DNA of 43,013 nt from contig CAYUZU010000034.1 in assembly GCA_964448675.1 (NCBI GenBank), forward strand, positions 1-43,013. Reading direction: 5' to 3'. The DNA is from CAYUZU01 sp964448675. GTDB lineage: Bacteria > Planctomycetota > Phycisphaerae > UBA1845 > Fen-1342. Below are positions 34,133 through 42,035 of the stretch, one piece after another. The notes beneath the pieces are model-generated. The model ran no database searches, was not told the DNA's origin, and saw only the letters and a list, made by a program, of their open reading frames with translations. Numbering within the stretch: position 1 is the first letter of the stretch; each line of letters opens with the position of its first letter. A program made the translations under genes and the position numbers.

Positions 34133-34672
34133 GTGTGCAACCCTTTTTCAGACAAGAACTTACCAAGTCCATCCCGGACCGTCGTGGTCCGAAGGCCGGT
34201 GCCGTCACATTCTATATGGGCGGCGGTTCAGCCCCCACTGACAGGCTGCTGACAGCCAGCCAACCAGCGGCGAACGGTGCGCGCGCCGTGTTCGCACAGC
34301 GCGGCGCTGCCCGGAGGCAGCAATATCAGCCACCGGTCAGCCTCCTTGCACTTCATCCACCTATGAAACCAAACCTCGGGACCCGACGGCCGACAAAGCT
34401 CCGGGCAGAGCGACGAAGACACGCTCGGCGCCCATCTGCCGGACTCGATGCTGAAAGATGTGTGTGAGGCAACCGAACCTGAAGGTATGTCAGGTGGGAG
34501 ATCAGCGCGGTTCCGCGATGGTGTCGAACGGGCGCAAGTGCAGGGTGGTTGGCAGGCCGACGTTTTCTAGTTGACAGCAGGAGCTGCGGGCGAAAATCAC
34601 TGCGCGAGCCGAGGGAATACGCCGAGGATTCGTGCAGGCCAAGACCGCTTGCACACAAAGGAGAGTAAGGCC
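34133..34672. other. 540-bp intergenic region between divergent units
   Basis: It contains promoter-like element D (34211-34254) firing the minus-strand operon. For the plus-strand gene at 34673 there is a possible TTGACA at 34571 with a weak -10. No ORF of convincing composition is seen. Confidence 0.5.
34211..34254 (-). promoter_or_regulatory. Promoter-like element D
   Basis: On the minus strand: CTGTCAGCAGCCTGTCAG (perfect half-sites 11 nt apart), 21 nt, TATAGAAT. It lies about 80 bp before the first methyltransferase gene of the ten-gene operon. Confidence 0.65.
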
Positions 34673-35014
34673 ATGAAGATGTACGTGCTCGTCGCTGAAG
34701 ACCCGTTCACTGGCCCTCCGGCAGTGGCCGCGTACACCCGAAAGGCCGTCGCGGAGCGCATTGCGGCGGATCCGTGGGGAACTGAGTGCTGGTGTACGAC
34801 AACGAGATTCCGGGTTCAGTGCGCTGAAGTTGTGGGAGCATATACGGTCGGTGAGCCAGTTCTCGCCGCGCACCGCTACGTGGAGGATACCGCAACGGCG
34901 GCATGGGAAGTGTGTCGATTCGAAGGCCTATACTGCACTCATGAGGCTGCAGAGGAAGCTGCTGGTGGCCTTGGCGCCGTGAACGAGATTCTCCCGTGCC
35001 ATCGCGTGGATTGA
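34673..35014 (+). CDS. Small hypothetical protein (113 aa)
   Basis: A 113-residue protein with alternating strands and helices (MYVLVAEDPFTG, then a helix RKAVAERIAADPWG, later ATAAWEVCRFEG). It has four Cys (in ECWC, QCAEV and CRFEGLYC) but no recognisable metal motif. The ATG at 34673 follows AAAGGAG. It is 147 bp upstream of the RtcB-like gene, which has its own promoter. I do not recognise the family. Confidence 0.65.
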   Translation: MKMYVLVAEDPFTGPPAVAAYTRKAVAERIAADPWGTECWCTTTRFRVQCAEVVGAYTVGEPVLAAHRYVEDTATAAWEVCRFEGLYCTHEAAEEAAGGLGAVNEILPCHRVD

Positions 35015-35083
35015 TGCGAGCGGGCGGCCTCCTCTTCCTGCAGCCAACTTCCGCGAGCAGCCCAGAGCCTCACGTGACCCCGA

Positions 35084-35126
35084 TTGTCAGCCGCGGTCAG
35101 TTTGCTGGGGCAAGAACGCCTATATA
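35084..35126 (+). promoter_or_regulatory. Promoter-like element G
   Basis: Plus strand: TTGTCAG and GGTCAG (GTCAG half-sites 10 nt apart), 20 nt, TATATACTG. It lies 36 bp before the ATG of the RtcB-like gene. Confidence 0.65.
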
Positions 35127-35161
35127 CTGCAAGAGCATGCACAGTCGGCCCGAGTAGCAGG

Positions 35162-36097
35162 ATGCGGACAGTGGAGCTTCTCAACCTATCTGCACAGTAC
35201 GATCAGGAACTCTTCGCGTGGCTTCCTCCAGCCTTGAACGCTGAGAAAGTCGTGTTCCTACCCGATGCCTGCCCCGGCAAGGCACCATTGCCAACCGGGA
35301 CTGCGACGCTGTTGAGGCGAGCAGACTGGCGGAGGTTTGCGATTTCGGACTGCGGTTGCGGTATGCGATTGCTGCGCAGCGAGACGACCTGTGCCGACCT
35401 CACGTTGGAACGGTGGGAACGTGTCGCCGACACCCTCCGCAGCAACAAGGGTTCTATCGGCGACCTCGGTGGCGGGAATCACTTTCTCGATGCGCTGGAG
35501 CCTTACGCCGGGGAGCAGCTGCATTTCCTGATTCACACGGGCAGCCGCAGTGAGTCGGGCTTGGTCGACGAACTCGTCGATCAGCCTGCTGCGTTTGACC
35601 GGGAGTTCTCTCGAATAGTGAGCTGGGCGCGTGACAATTGGGCCGCGGTCCAGCAAGCTCTCGAGACGGAGTTCGGTGCCCTGGAGCTGGTCCTGGACCT
35701 GCCGCACAACACCTACGAAGTGCTGGCCGACGACGGCGTGATAATCCGCAAGGGCGCGGTGCGCGTGGAACCAGGGCAGCTAAACGTCATACCGTCTCAT
35801 ATGGCAGGCGACGTCGCGCTGGTGCGGGCAACCGACGCCGTCCAGGACACGCTGCTGTCTATGAGCCACGGCACCGGGCGAACGATGTCCCGGTCATCAT
35901 CCAAGGGCTTCGCTGACGAGTTTGATTTCGGGGCTCTGCGTCGGCGTGTACTGATACCGAGGCGCATTAGGGACAGCTCGCTTCGAGGGGACGGCCCCTA
36001 CGCATATCGCGATTTGGACGATTGTCTGCGATTGCTGGCGGCTTACGCAGAGCTTGTCGAGCAATACGCAGTGATCGGTTTCATGGGTCACCTCTGA
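35162..36097 (+). CDS. Compact RtcB-like RNA ligase
   Basis: A 311-residue member of the RtcB 3'-phosphate RNA ligase family, which joins RNA 2',3'-cyclic or 3'-phosphate ends to 5'-OH ends using GTP and Mn. All signature positions are visible: D63-x-x-C66 in SDCGCGM, GGNHF with N106-H107, H125 in HTGSR, H182 in LPHN, RKGAVR at about 196, and the guanylylated His H236 in SHGTGR followed by MSRS. E. coli RtcB is 408 residues; here the segment between DxxC and GGNHF, and that after HTGSR, are much shorter. The ATG at 35162 has no strong Shine-Dalgarno sequence. Confidence 0.87.
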   Translation: MRTVELLNLSAQYDQELFAWLPPALNAEKVVFLPDACPGKAPLPTGTATLLRRADWRRFAISDCGCGMRLLRSETTCADLTLERWERVADTLRSNKGSIGDLGGGNHFLDALEPYAGEQLHFLIHTGSRSESGLVDELVDQPAAFDREFSRIVSWARDNWAAVQQALETEFGALELVLDLPHNTYEVLADDGVIIRKGAVRVEPGQLNVIPSHMAGDVALVRATDAVQDTLLSMSHGTGRTMSRSSSKGFADEFDFGALRRRVLIPRRIRDSSLRGDGPYAYRDLDDCLRLLAAYAELVEQYAVIGFMGHL

Positions 36098-36401
36098 CTC
36101 TGTAATGTTCACGTTGCGGGCGATTCCGAGCGTCAACTCGGCGGCCGGGGACTGAAGGCTGAATTCTACTAACAGCTCACCGGCCAGCGTTGGGCGCTGC
36201 GCCTACCGTTATCGCTCGGTCACCCCCATTTCGCGCGGCGTGGGGACGATCTCCCTGTCAGCGGGTGGTCAGTTACGCCATGCAGCACGACCTATCTTAA
36301 ATGGTAGTCCGGATCGACTGTCCGAGGATGTATGAGGCGGCAGCCGGAGCCAATACGCGAGCGAGGTGGTGGCCGCGGTTACTCATCCACGGAGATCGCA
36401 C
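36098..36401. other. 304-bp intergenic region with promoter-like element F
   Basis: Holds a short inverted repeat CCGAG/CTCGG at about 36127-36142 (weak, no T-run) and promoter-like element F at 36255-36300. No ORF is supported. Confidence 0.5.
36255..36300 (+). promoter_or_regulatory. Promoter-like element F
   Basis: Plus strand: CTGTCAGCGGGTGGTCAG (GTCAG half-sites 11 nt apart), 20 nt, TATCTTAAAT. It lies about 100 bp upstream of the gene at 36402. Confidence 0.65.
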
Positions 36402-36824
36402 ATGTCCAACATGATTATTCGCAAGACGTGGCCGGCGGTGGAGCTGGAACCGCAGATGCTCACCCCTCCGGGGGCCGCCGCCGTGCTCGCGGCCCGCGTG
36501 TCCGAGCAGCAGGCATGCTCCCACCTCGGCGACATCATCGCCCAACGCGGCTCAATGGCCTTCGAGCGTCAGCAGACGCTCCGCCAGATGATCGAAGCGC
36601 AGTGCGAGATTGCGCGCATCGACGCGGACCGCGAGATCGAGATCGCCCGGATCGAGCGGCAAACGAGGGTCCGGCAATCACGCGATCACCTGACGGCGAA
36701 CATCGTTCATGCCGTGATGGCCCACGCTGTGCCCCGTACCGTCAGTCGGATTAGCTGGCGTGAGCGTGAAGGCGGCGGGTTCTTTCGCAGTGACGACTAC
36801 CGCTTTGAGCTCGAGATCGACTAG
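36402..36824 (+). CDS. Hypothetical coiled-coil protein (140 aa)
   Basis: A 140-residue protein with a central charged helix (QCEIARIDADREIEIARIER) that should form a coiled coil, and a short beta-rich end (GGFFRSDDYRFELEID). The ATG at 36402 follows GGAG. It is followed 13 bp later by a small membrane protein gene. I do not recognise the family. Confidence 0.62.
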   Translation: MSNMIIRKTWPAVELEPQMLTPPGAAAVLAARVSEQQACSHLGDIIAQRGSMAFERQQTLRQMIEAQCEIARIDADREIEIARIERQTRVRQSRDHLTANIVHAVMAHAVPRTVSRISWREREGGGFFRSDDYRFELEID

Positions 36825-36837
36825 AGGAGAGCGACCG

Positions 36838-37170
36838 ATGAGGATCAATGTTTCTGAACGCACTCCTGCACCCCGCGGCGAACGCGTGGCACGGGGCGTG
36901 TGTTGGCTGGCTGCAATTGCTGCCGCGCCGCTCAGTGGCGGCCTTTCGCTCGTCGTTGGCCCGATGATGGAGGTCGTCATGCGGACCGCGGCCCGCCGGG
37001 AAGCCGCCGAGGCACTGGATGAAGCCTGCCCGAATGGTCGCGACGAGGCAGGCCGCGTCCTTCGGCGAATGGCCGCGCAGGGCAGCAAATCGGGCACTGT
37101 CCGTTACGGGTCGATCACCGATGGGTACGGTTACGTTGAGAAGGAACTGTCCTTTGACGTGGAGGACTGA
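36838..37170 (+). CDS. Small membrane-associated protein (110 aa)
   Basis: A 110-residue protein with a hydrophobic segment at about 20-47 (VCWLAAIAAAPLSGGLSLVV) and a charged helical C-terminal half. The ATG at 36838 is preceded by GAGGAG. It probably shares a transcript with the genes on either side. Function unknown. Confidence 0.62.
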   Translation: MRINVSERTPAPRGERVARGVCWLAAIAAAPLSGGLSLVVGPMMEVVMRTAARREAAEALDEACPNGRDEAGRVLRRMAAQGSKSGTVRYGSITDGYGYVEKELSFDVED

Positions 37171-38530
37171 CACGAAGCGCCCGCCGCCGAGCTGGCACTC
37201 ACTGCCGCCGCGCGGCGCGTTTCTCACGGCCCCCGGACCACGCGGATCGGTCTACCTCACGGCACCGTGCGGCCCCATCTACGTTGATGGTCAGCCCGTC
37301 CGCGTGCTGCATTTGTGCTTGGGCAACGCCTGCGAACCGGAATGGTGCGAACTTGACCCTCGTGACGTTCGCTTTTCGATCCGAGAGTTTCGCCGCATTC
37401 GGGCGGGATTGCGAAATCGTGCAGATCGAGGCCAACGAACGGGAAGGAGCAACAGTACGCGGCCCGAGCTGAGCGCCCGCGATCTCCGTGCTCTTCGAGA
37501 ACTCTTCGAGCCAGACTGGCGGTTGGTCGAGCGACTTCCGATGAGAACGCAGTATCCGCTCGCCTGGTTCGCACAGCGCAGTGACGGATTCCGCGACTTG
37601 GTTCGTTCGGCACCGATGATCGCCTGCATGGCCGTCTTCCACGGCTCATCCTGGCGCACGATGGACCTCGATGATTTTTGCGTCGCTGTCGCCGAGATGT
37701 CTTTCATGCCTCGGGCGAGCATTGTCGAGGCAGCTGGCTTCCCCGGGGAGTCCGCGCGTGCGTTTTCTCGGGTGACCCCGAGCGCGGCCGACCATCGATA
37801 CCTCCCGGAGCTCCGGTGGGCTTTGGAGGAACGAAGTACCCTGCGCGCATTTCAGCATCTGCCAGCCATTGGTCCCGACCTGATTCGAATCATCGGGCGG
37901 CCATCACTGATGTCCCTCGTGTCTGGGCGTTTCCTCGAGCTGGCTGACCGATTCGATTCCCGAGCACGGCGTGCATCTTTGGTGCCAATGCTCGAGGATG
38001 CGCTGAAGCTGTTCGATGCCGGCGTGGCACGGAGGCGGTACTTCTCATCGCCCGCGACGCTCGCCGATTGGTGGCACAGGGCAACGGCCCATACATCCGT
38101 CGAAGATATGGCGTCACTTCTTCGCGTCGACTTTCCGCCTCCGCCGTTGCAGGGGGTGCCAGGCGTAATCGAGCCGATCGACAATGGCAGGAAGCTCGTC
38201 CATGCGGCGTTGAAACATTCGAACTGCATTGCGGGAAAGACCTATGTACAGCATCTCGTTCGAGGAGAGTGCTTTGCGTACATTGTGACTGGTCGCTTTG
38301 GTACGGCACCTGCCATCTTCACGATCTGTGCAACTGATCACGCCGCGGGAGGCGGGCCAGCCTACTACCTTGAGGAGCTGGAGTTTCGACGCGATGCACA
38401 TCCTGGTGCTATAGCTGCAACGCGTACGGTCCTGCGTGAGTGGTTCGCAGACTCGCAGCAACCCGTAGTCGCTTGTGTGCTTTCTGGAAATCCTCCTGGA
38501 CGGCAACTCAGCCTCTTTGAGGATGGTTGA
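37154..38530 (+). CDS. PcfJ-like protein
   Basis: A 458-residue protein. The C-terminal part (about residues 345-450) has the layout of PcfJ-type proteins: a helix KLVHAALKHSNCIAGKTYVQ in place of the G-x-x-[LM]-x-H-C-[VI] block, then RGECFAYIV, and a late ELEFRRDAHPGAIAAT segment. PcfJ homologues occur on plasmids and accessory elements with unknown function. The rest is helical. No ATG lies near the front; TTG at 37154, with AAGGA upstream, is the best start and overlaps the previous gene by 17 bp. The start is uncertain, and the next candidate is a GTG about 150 bp later. Confidence 0.55.
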   Translation: MTWRTDTKRPPPSWHSLPPRGAFLTAPGPRGSVYLTAPCGPIYVDGQPVRVLHLCLGNACEPEWCELDPRDVRFSIREFRRIRAGLRNRADRGQRTGRSNSTRPELSARDLRALRELFEPDWRLVERLPMRTQYPLAWFAQRSDGFRDLVRSAPMIACMAVFHGSSWRTMDLDDFCVAVAEMSFMPRASIVEAAGFPGESARAFSRVTPSAADHRYLPELRWALEERSTLRAFQHLPAIGPDLIRIIGRPSLMSLVSGRFLELADRFDSRARRASLVPMLEDALKLFDAGVARRRYFSSPATLADWWHRATAHTSVEDMASLLRVDFPPPPLQGVPGVIEPIDNGRKLVHAALKHSNCIAGKTYVQHLVRGECFAYIVTGRFGTAPAIFTICATDHAAGGGPAYYLEELEFRRDAHPGAIAATRTVLREWFADSQQPVVACVLSGNPPGRQLSLFEDG

Positions 38531-38577
38531 GCTGCACGGTAATTAAGCCTGCAAGTAGAATGACGGAGCCGGTCACG

Positions 38578-39399
38578 ATGCGAATTCTAAGTGTCAACGG
38601 CAAGCCCTTCCACGTCCTGCCCTTCGAGCAAGCCCGGCCCGGCGGAGGCGTCGAGCAAGTCGCGCTCCCATTTCTGCACGCGGAGGTAGACCGCCTCCCA
38701 GCTGGCTTCGACGCGATCATCGCGATGGCCGACCTGCAGGGGCGCGAGCCGCATTCCGATTCTGTTCCGGCTCCCCGGCTTCTGGGAGAGCATGTTGCTG
38801 ATGAGATCGCGTCCCTGTCTCGCCAGGGAGAGCTGCCAACGACCGAGTCGACGTTGATCGTCTTGGCGGGGGACTTCTTCTCTCGGCCTGGACTTGATCG
38901 CCGTGGCGGTAGTGGCGATGTTCGCGACGTCTGGAGGGCATTCACATCGCGGCACCCGGCTGTCGTTGGTGTGGCCGGCAATCACGACGTCTTTGGACCA
39001 GGATGGTCCCTGCCGCACTTCCGCTCGTTTCAACGCGAGCCCGGGATTCACCTGCTCGATGGCGACACGCTGCAGCTGGAGGAGGGCTTCCGCATCGCCG
39101 GGCTCTCAGGGATCATTGGCCCCCCGCGCAAGCCGTTTCGCCGCACGGAGGACGAGTTTCTGGCCAGCGTCAGCAACCTGCTTGCGGCGAAGCCTGATTT
39201 GCTGGTGCTGCACGACGGCCCCCAGGGGCAAGACGAGCACAGCCGCGGATGGGCCAGCGTCCGTGACCTGATCGCCGGCGGCCCGCCGTTGTTCGTCGTC
39301 CGCGGACACGCACATTGGACAGCTCCGTTCTGTGCGTATCAGAACGGAGCACAGTGTTTGAATTGTGATGGACGAGTCGTCGTGTTGACGTCTCGGTGA
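38578..39399 (+). CDS. Metallophosphoesterase (calcineurin-like)
   Basis: A 273-residue metallophosphoesterase. Visible metal motifs in order are ADLQG (a variant of D-x-H), LAGDFFS (GD), GVAGNHD (GNHD), LVLHDGP and RGHAHW (GHxH). It should cleave phosphodiester or phosphomonoester bonds with two metals; substrate unknown. The ATG at 38578 follows GGAG; an ATG at 38560 is an alternative. Its stop overlaps the next small ORF as GTGA, which implies coupling. It shares the neighbourhood with the RtcB-like ligase, consistent with an RNA-processing role, which is inference. Confidence 0.83.
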   Translation: MRILSVNGKPFHVLPFEQARPGGGVEQVALPFLHAEVDRLPAGFDAIIAMADLQGREPHSDSVPAPRLLGEHVADEIASLSRQGELPTTESTLIVLAGDFFSRPGLDRRGGSGDVRDVWRAFTSRHPAVVGVAGNHDVFGPGWSLPHFRSFQREPGIHLLDGDTLQLEEGFRIAGLSGIIGPPRKPFRRTEDEFLASVSNLLAAKPDLLVLHDGPQGQDEHSRGWASVRDLIAGGPPLFVVRGHAHWTAPFCAYQNGAQCLNCDGRVVVLTSR

Positions 39400-39566
39400 G
39401 CCAGCCCATCGTGCTCGGTCGGCATTTGATTGCCCTGGGCCTCGAGCCCGGTCCGCACTTTGGCCCGATCCTCGAGCAGTGCTTCGAGGCACAGCTGGAG
39501 GGTGTGTTTTCTTCGCTGGACGGTGGGATCGCGTTTGCCCACGGCGTTCTCCGCGAATTACAATGA
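39396..39566 (+). CDS. 56-residue protein resembling C-terminal domain of CCA-adding enzyme
   Basis: A short ORF with a GTG start overlapping the metallophosphoesterase stop (GTGA). Its 56 residues contain LGRHLIALGLEPGPHFG and ILEQCFEAQLEG. These closely match the G-R-x-L-[IM]-x-L-G-x-x-P-G-P-x-x-G-x-x-L and AQLxG motifs in the C-terminal tRNA-binding region of bacterial CCA-adding/poly(A) polymerases. It is not attached to a nucleotidyltransferase head here. Start, stop and codon pattern are coherent. It could act as an RNA-binding subunit of the metallophosphoesterase, or be a remnant. Confidence 0.65.
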   Translation: MSQPIVLGRHLIALGLEPGPHFGPILEQCFEAQLEGVFSSLDGGIAFAHGVLRELQ

Positions 39567-39699
39567 CGGGCGTGCCGCAGCGACGAGCGCCCGGCAAGCC
39601 GTCTTTGCGTTCTGCACGGTCGCAGAAGCTGCTGCTGGCACAAAATCCGCCGGTCCACATGGCAGAATGGCGGGCCACCAGCTCTACTGGAGGTAGCGT

Positions 39700-40119
39700 A
39701 TGAGTGCGTCAGCCGGCGAAGTACGAGTCACGTGCACCCACTGTGACGCGACCGGAAAGTGCGAGTGTCGAAAGTGCAAGACCATAAAGAAGATTGATGG
39801 TTTCTTCGGCTCTCGCAAGGAGTTCGATAAGACCTGCAAAGTGTGTGGCGGTGCCAAGTATCTTGCGGTCCCACGAGATGAGGCCGAGCAAGAGAGCTGT
39901 ATTCACTGTCAGGGTACGGGTAAGTGCGGCTGCGCTGACTGCCTGACCGAATTCGATTACCGCCTGAAGTATGAAGAAGACCTGATGCGCAATTACGAGC
40001 AAGCCAATCGAAAGGCCAAGTGTACTCTCTGCGACGGACGTGGATTCCACTGGGTCGCGCGAGGAGGTACCGGTAGGTCTGATCGCACTACCGGCGGTTT
40101 CCAGGATGTAACGGGTTGA
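39700..40119 (+). CDS. DnaJ-type CxxCxGxG zinc-finger protein
   Basis: A 139-residue protein with several DnaJ-like cysteine motifs: CTHCDATGKC followed by CRKC, CKVCGG, CIHCQGTGKC followed by CADC, and CTLCDGRG. The arrangement is that of the central Cys-rich domain of DnaJ, expected to bind two or more Zn ions, without J domain or C-terminal substrate domains. A GGAGG Shine-Dalgarno sequence supports the ATG. It lies three bases before the protease gene, so a joint role as chaperone/protease partners is plausible. Confidence 0.78.
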   Translation: MSASAGEVRVTCTHCDATGKCECRKCKTIKKIDGFFGSRKEFDKTCKVCGGAKYLAVPRDEAEQESCIHCQGTGKCGCADCLTEFDYRLKYEEDLMRNYEQANRKAKCTLCDGRGFHWVARGGTGRSDRTTGGFQDVTG

Positions 40120-40122
40120 GCC

Positions 40123-41667
40123 GTGATCTGCCGTTGTCGCCACTGCAACATGGAGCTGCCTTCCGGCGCGCGGTTCTGCATGAGTTGCGGGCAGCCGCTC
40201 GCTGCCGCTTACTCGTCCGTGCCCAACTCCGGCACGTCACAGTATGATGCGGAGAAACTGGCACGAGCAGTTCTCCCGGCGTGCGTGGTGGTTAGATCAT
40301 CGACTGGTAGTAGCGGGTCGGGGTTCTTCTGCGGAGACCCTCCGGTCATCGTCACGAACTTTCACGTCGTAGATGGCGCCTCAGAGGTCGTCGTACAACT
40401 ACCAAGCGGCCGCGAGTTTCCCGTCGAAGAAGTTGTTTCTGGGAGTCGCACGGATGATGTGGCTATACTTCGTGTGCGACTGCCCGCAGGCGCAGATCCT
40501 AAGGCGTTGACGCTGGCAAATGAGAAATCAGTGGTGGTGGGGCAAGCGATCCTCGTTGCCGGACATCCCGACATGCTCGAGCAGTCCGTATCCACTGGGA
40601 TAGTCAGCGCGCTTCGGCTCGGCAGAAACCTAATTCAGATCACGGCTCCAATCTCGCGTGGCTCGAGTGGGGGCCCCGTTGTAGATAGGGACGGACATGT
40701 CATCGGCGTTGCATCTGGGAGCTTCAATGATAAACCCGGATATCAGAACCTGAATTTCGCTGTGCCGTGTGACGTCGTGCGCAGGCATATGGCTGCCTTA
40801 GTCGTTTCGTGGAGGGCATCCCAGAGTCTAGCGTTGAAATCAGGCGGTGTGACCTGTCTCGCTGCGTCTCCGTCAGGCGACGTGCTCTGTGCCGGGACGT
40901 CGGAGGGGCGCATCGTGAAGGCGAGTGTGGATAGCGCTCGTGTGCTTCGAGTCGCCGACAGGCGCCGGCGCATACTCAGCTTGGACATGCAAACTGATCG
41001 TTCATTAATCTCGGTCGAGATAAGCCACGGCACCGTCGGGGAGCTACGGTGGATGAACGATAGAATCTCAGCTGAGCACGCGTTTGGGATTACAAGTGAC
41101 GCTGAGGCAGATGCGGGCTGCATATCGATGACGCGCACTTCGGAAGGTGCCGCTGCTCTTCACGTACTCGGGCTATGGCGCCGTGAACGTGGCGCCACGG
41201 TCGATACGTTTGTCAGCGGCCCAGGAGCCAACGAAGACGTTGTTAAGCAGGTCGATAGCTACGTCTCAAAGAAGAGAATCACGGGTGTTCACTGCTCGGA
41301 GGGGCACTGGGGCACTTCTCTGGTCGTCGCGTGCACCGGCGATGGATCCGCGATGTTCCTCAAGCTCTCCACCGGCGAGTTGCTCCGCGAAATTCGAGCC
41401 ACCTCGCCCTTGACGGCAGCCACATTTCGCCGCGACGGGATGGGGGTTCTTCTGGGTGATCGAGCTGGGCAGCTTTGGACGTGGGATGTCTTTGACGTGC
41501 GCAGCAGCGACTTGGCCCCGCAGAAAATCGCCAATTGCGGAGCCGCGGTCACCGCCATCGCTATCTCGCCTGATGGTGAACTCCTCCTGGCTGGCACAGT
41601 GGCAGGTGACGTTCACCTCTTTCGCGCCGAGAGGAAAACCCATGAACCTCAACGACCCGGACCCTGA
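40123..41667 (+). CDS. Zinc ribbon-trypsin-like protease-beta-propeller fusion
   Basis: A 514-residue protein. N-terminal zinc ribbon: C5-x2-C8 and C19-x2-C22 (FCMSCG). Then a trypsin/HtrA-type protease at about 45-230 with catalytic H81 (TNFHVVDG), D112 (DDVAILRV) and S182 (RGSSGGPV). The remainder (about 240-510) shows WD40/propeller-like blades (VTCLAASPSGDVLCAGTSEG and AVTAIAISPDGELLLAGT). No signal peptide is seen, so it is likely cytosolic. The GTG at 40123 follows the zinc-finger gene by three bases. Confidence 0.83.
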   Translation: MICRCRHCNMELPSGARFCMSCGQPLAAAYSSVPNSGTSQYDAEKLARAVLPACVVVRSSTGSSGSGFFCGDPPVIVTNFHVVDGASEVVVQLPSGREFPVEEVVSGSRTDDVAILRVRLPAGADPKALTLANEKSVVVGQAILVAGHPDMLEQSVSTGIVSALRLGRNLIQITAPISRGSSGGPVVDRDGHVIGVASGSFNDKPGYQNLNFAVPCDVVRRHMAALVVSWRASQSLALKSGGVTCLAASPSGDVLCAGTSEGRIVKASVDSARVLRVADRRRRILSLDMQTDRSLISVEISHGTVGELRWMNDRISAEHAFGITSDAEADAGCISMTRTSEGAAALHVLGLWRRERGATVDTFVSGPGANEDVVKQVDSYVSKKRITGVHCSEGHWGTSLVVACTGDGSAMFLKLSTGELLREIRATSPLTAATFRRDGMGVLLGDRAGQLWTWDVFDVRSSDLAPQKIANCGAAVTAIAISPDGELLLAGTVAGDVHLFRAERKTHEPQRPGP

Positions 41668-41758
41668 AGCGCGTGATGTGCAGGTGTTCGAATCGCCGCG
41701 GGGACTTTCGTGATAACCGGCGTGGGGAGCCAATCAGCTTCGTTCAGACCTCATGTTT

Positions 41759-41947
41759 CTACAACAAGAACTTCATCTTGCGAGCAGTGACGTACTCGAC
41801 AAAGCCCATCCGCTCCAAGTACTCTCTCGCTGCACTTGCGTGTTCTCCCAGGCCCACCGCCTCGAAAAATGCATCGATTTCGGACTCTAGTACGACGTTC
41901 CGATCGCCTTCGATCTCGCGAGGATTCAGATTCTGCTTAACAGCACA
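41759..41947 (-). pseudogene. 3' remnant of a gene cut by the IS3-family element
   Basis: A minus-strand frame is open from the IS edge at 41947 to a TAG at 41759-41761, about 62 codons with gene-like composition (for example LESEIDAFFEAVGLGEHASA and YLERMGFVEYVTARK). Its 5' part would lie beyond the IS, so it is the C-terminal end of an interrupted gene. I do not recognise the protein. It converges on the protease gene. Confidence 0.6.
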
Positions 41948-41994
41948 TGACCTGCCCCCCGAGGACTGGTCCAGCTAGAATGAGAGTCGCTGGG

Positions 41995-42019
41995 CCGGCG
42001 GCGGCGTTGCCGCCGCCGG
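41995..42019 (+). other. Hairpin in IS3 leader
   Basis: Perfect 11-bp GC stem with a GTT loop between the left end and orfA. Such hairpins commonly limit transcription or translation entering the element from outside. Confidence 0.7.
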
Positions 42020-42035
42020 GGATTGGAGATTCTCG

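Noticed and set aside
36127..36142. Rho-independent terminator after the RtcB-like gene
   Set aside because: The stem is only 5 bp and no T-run follows.
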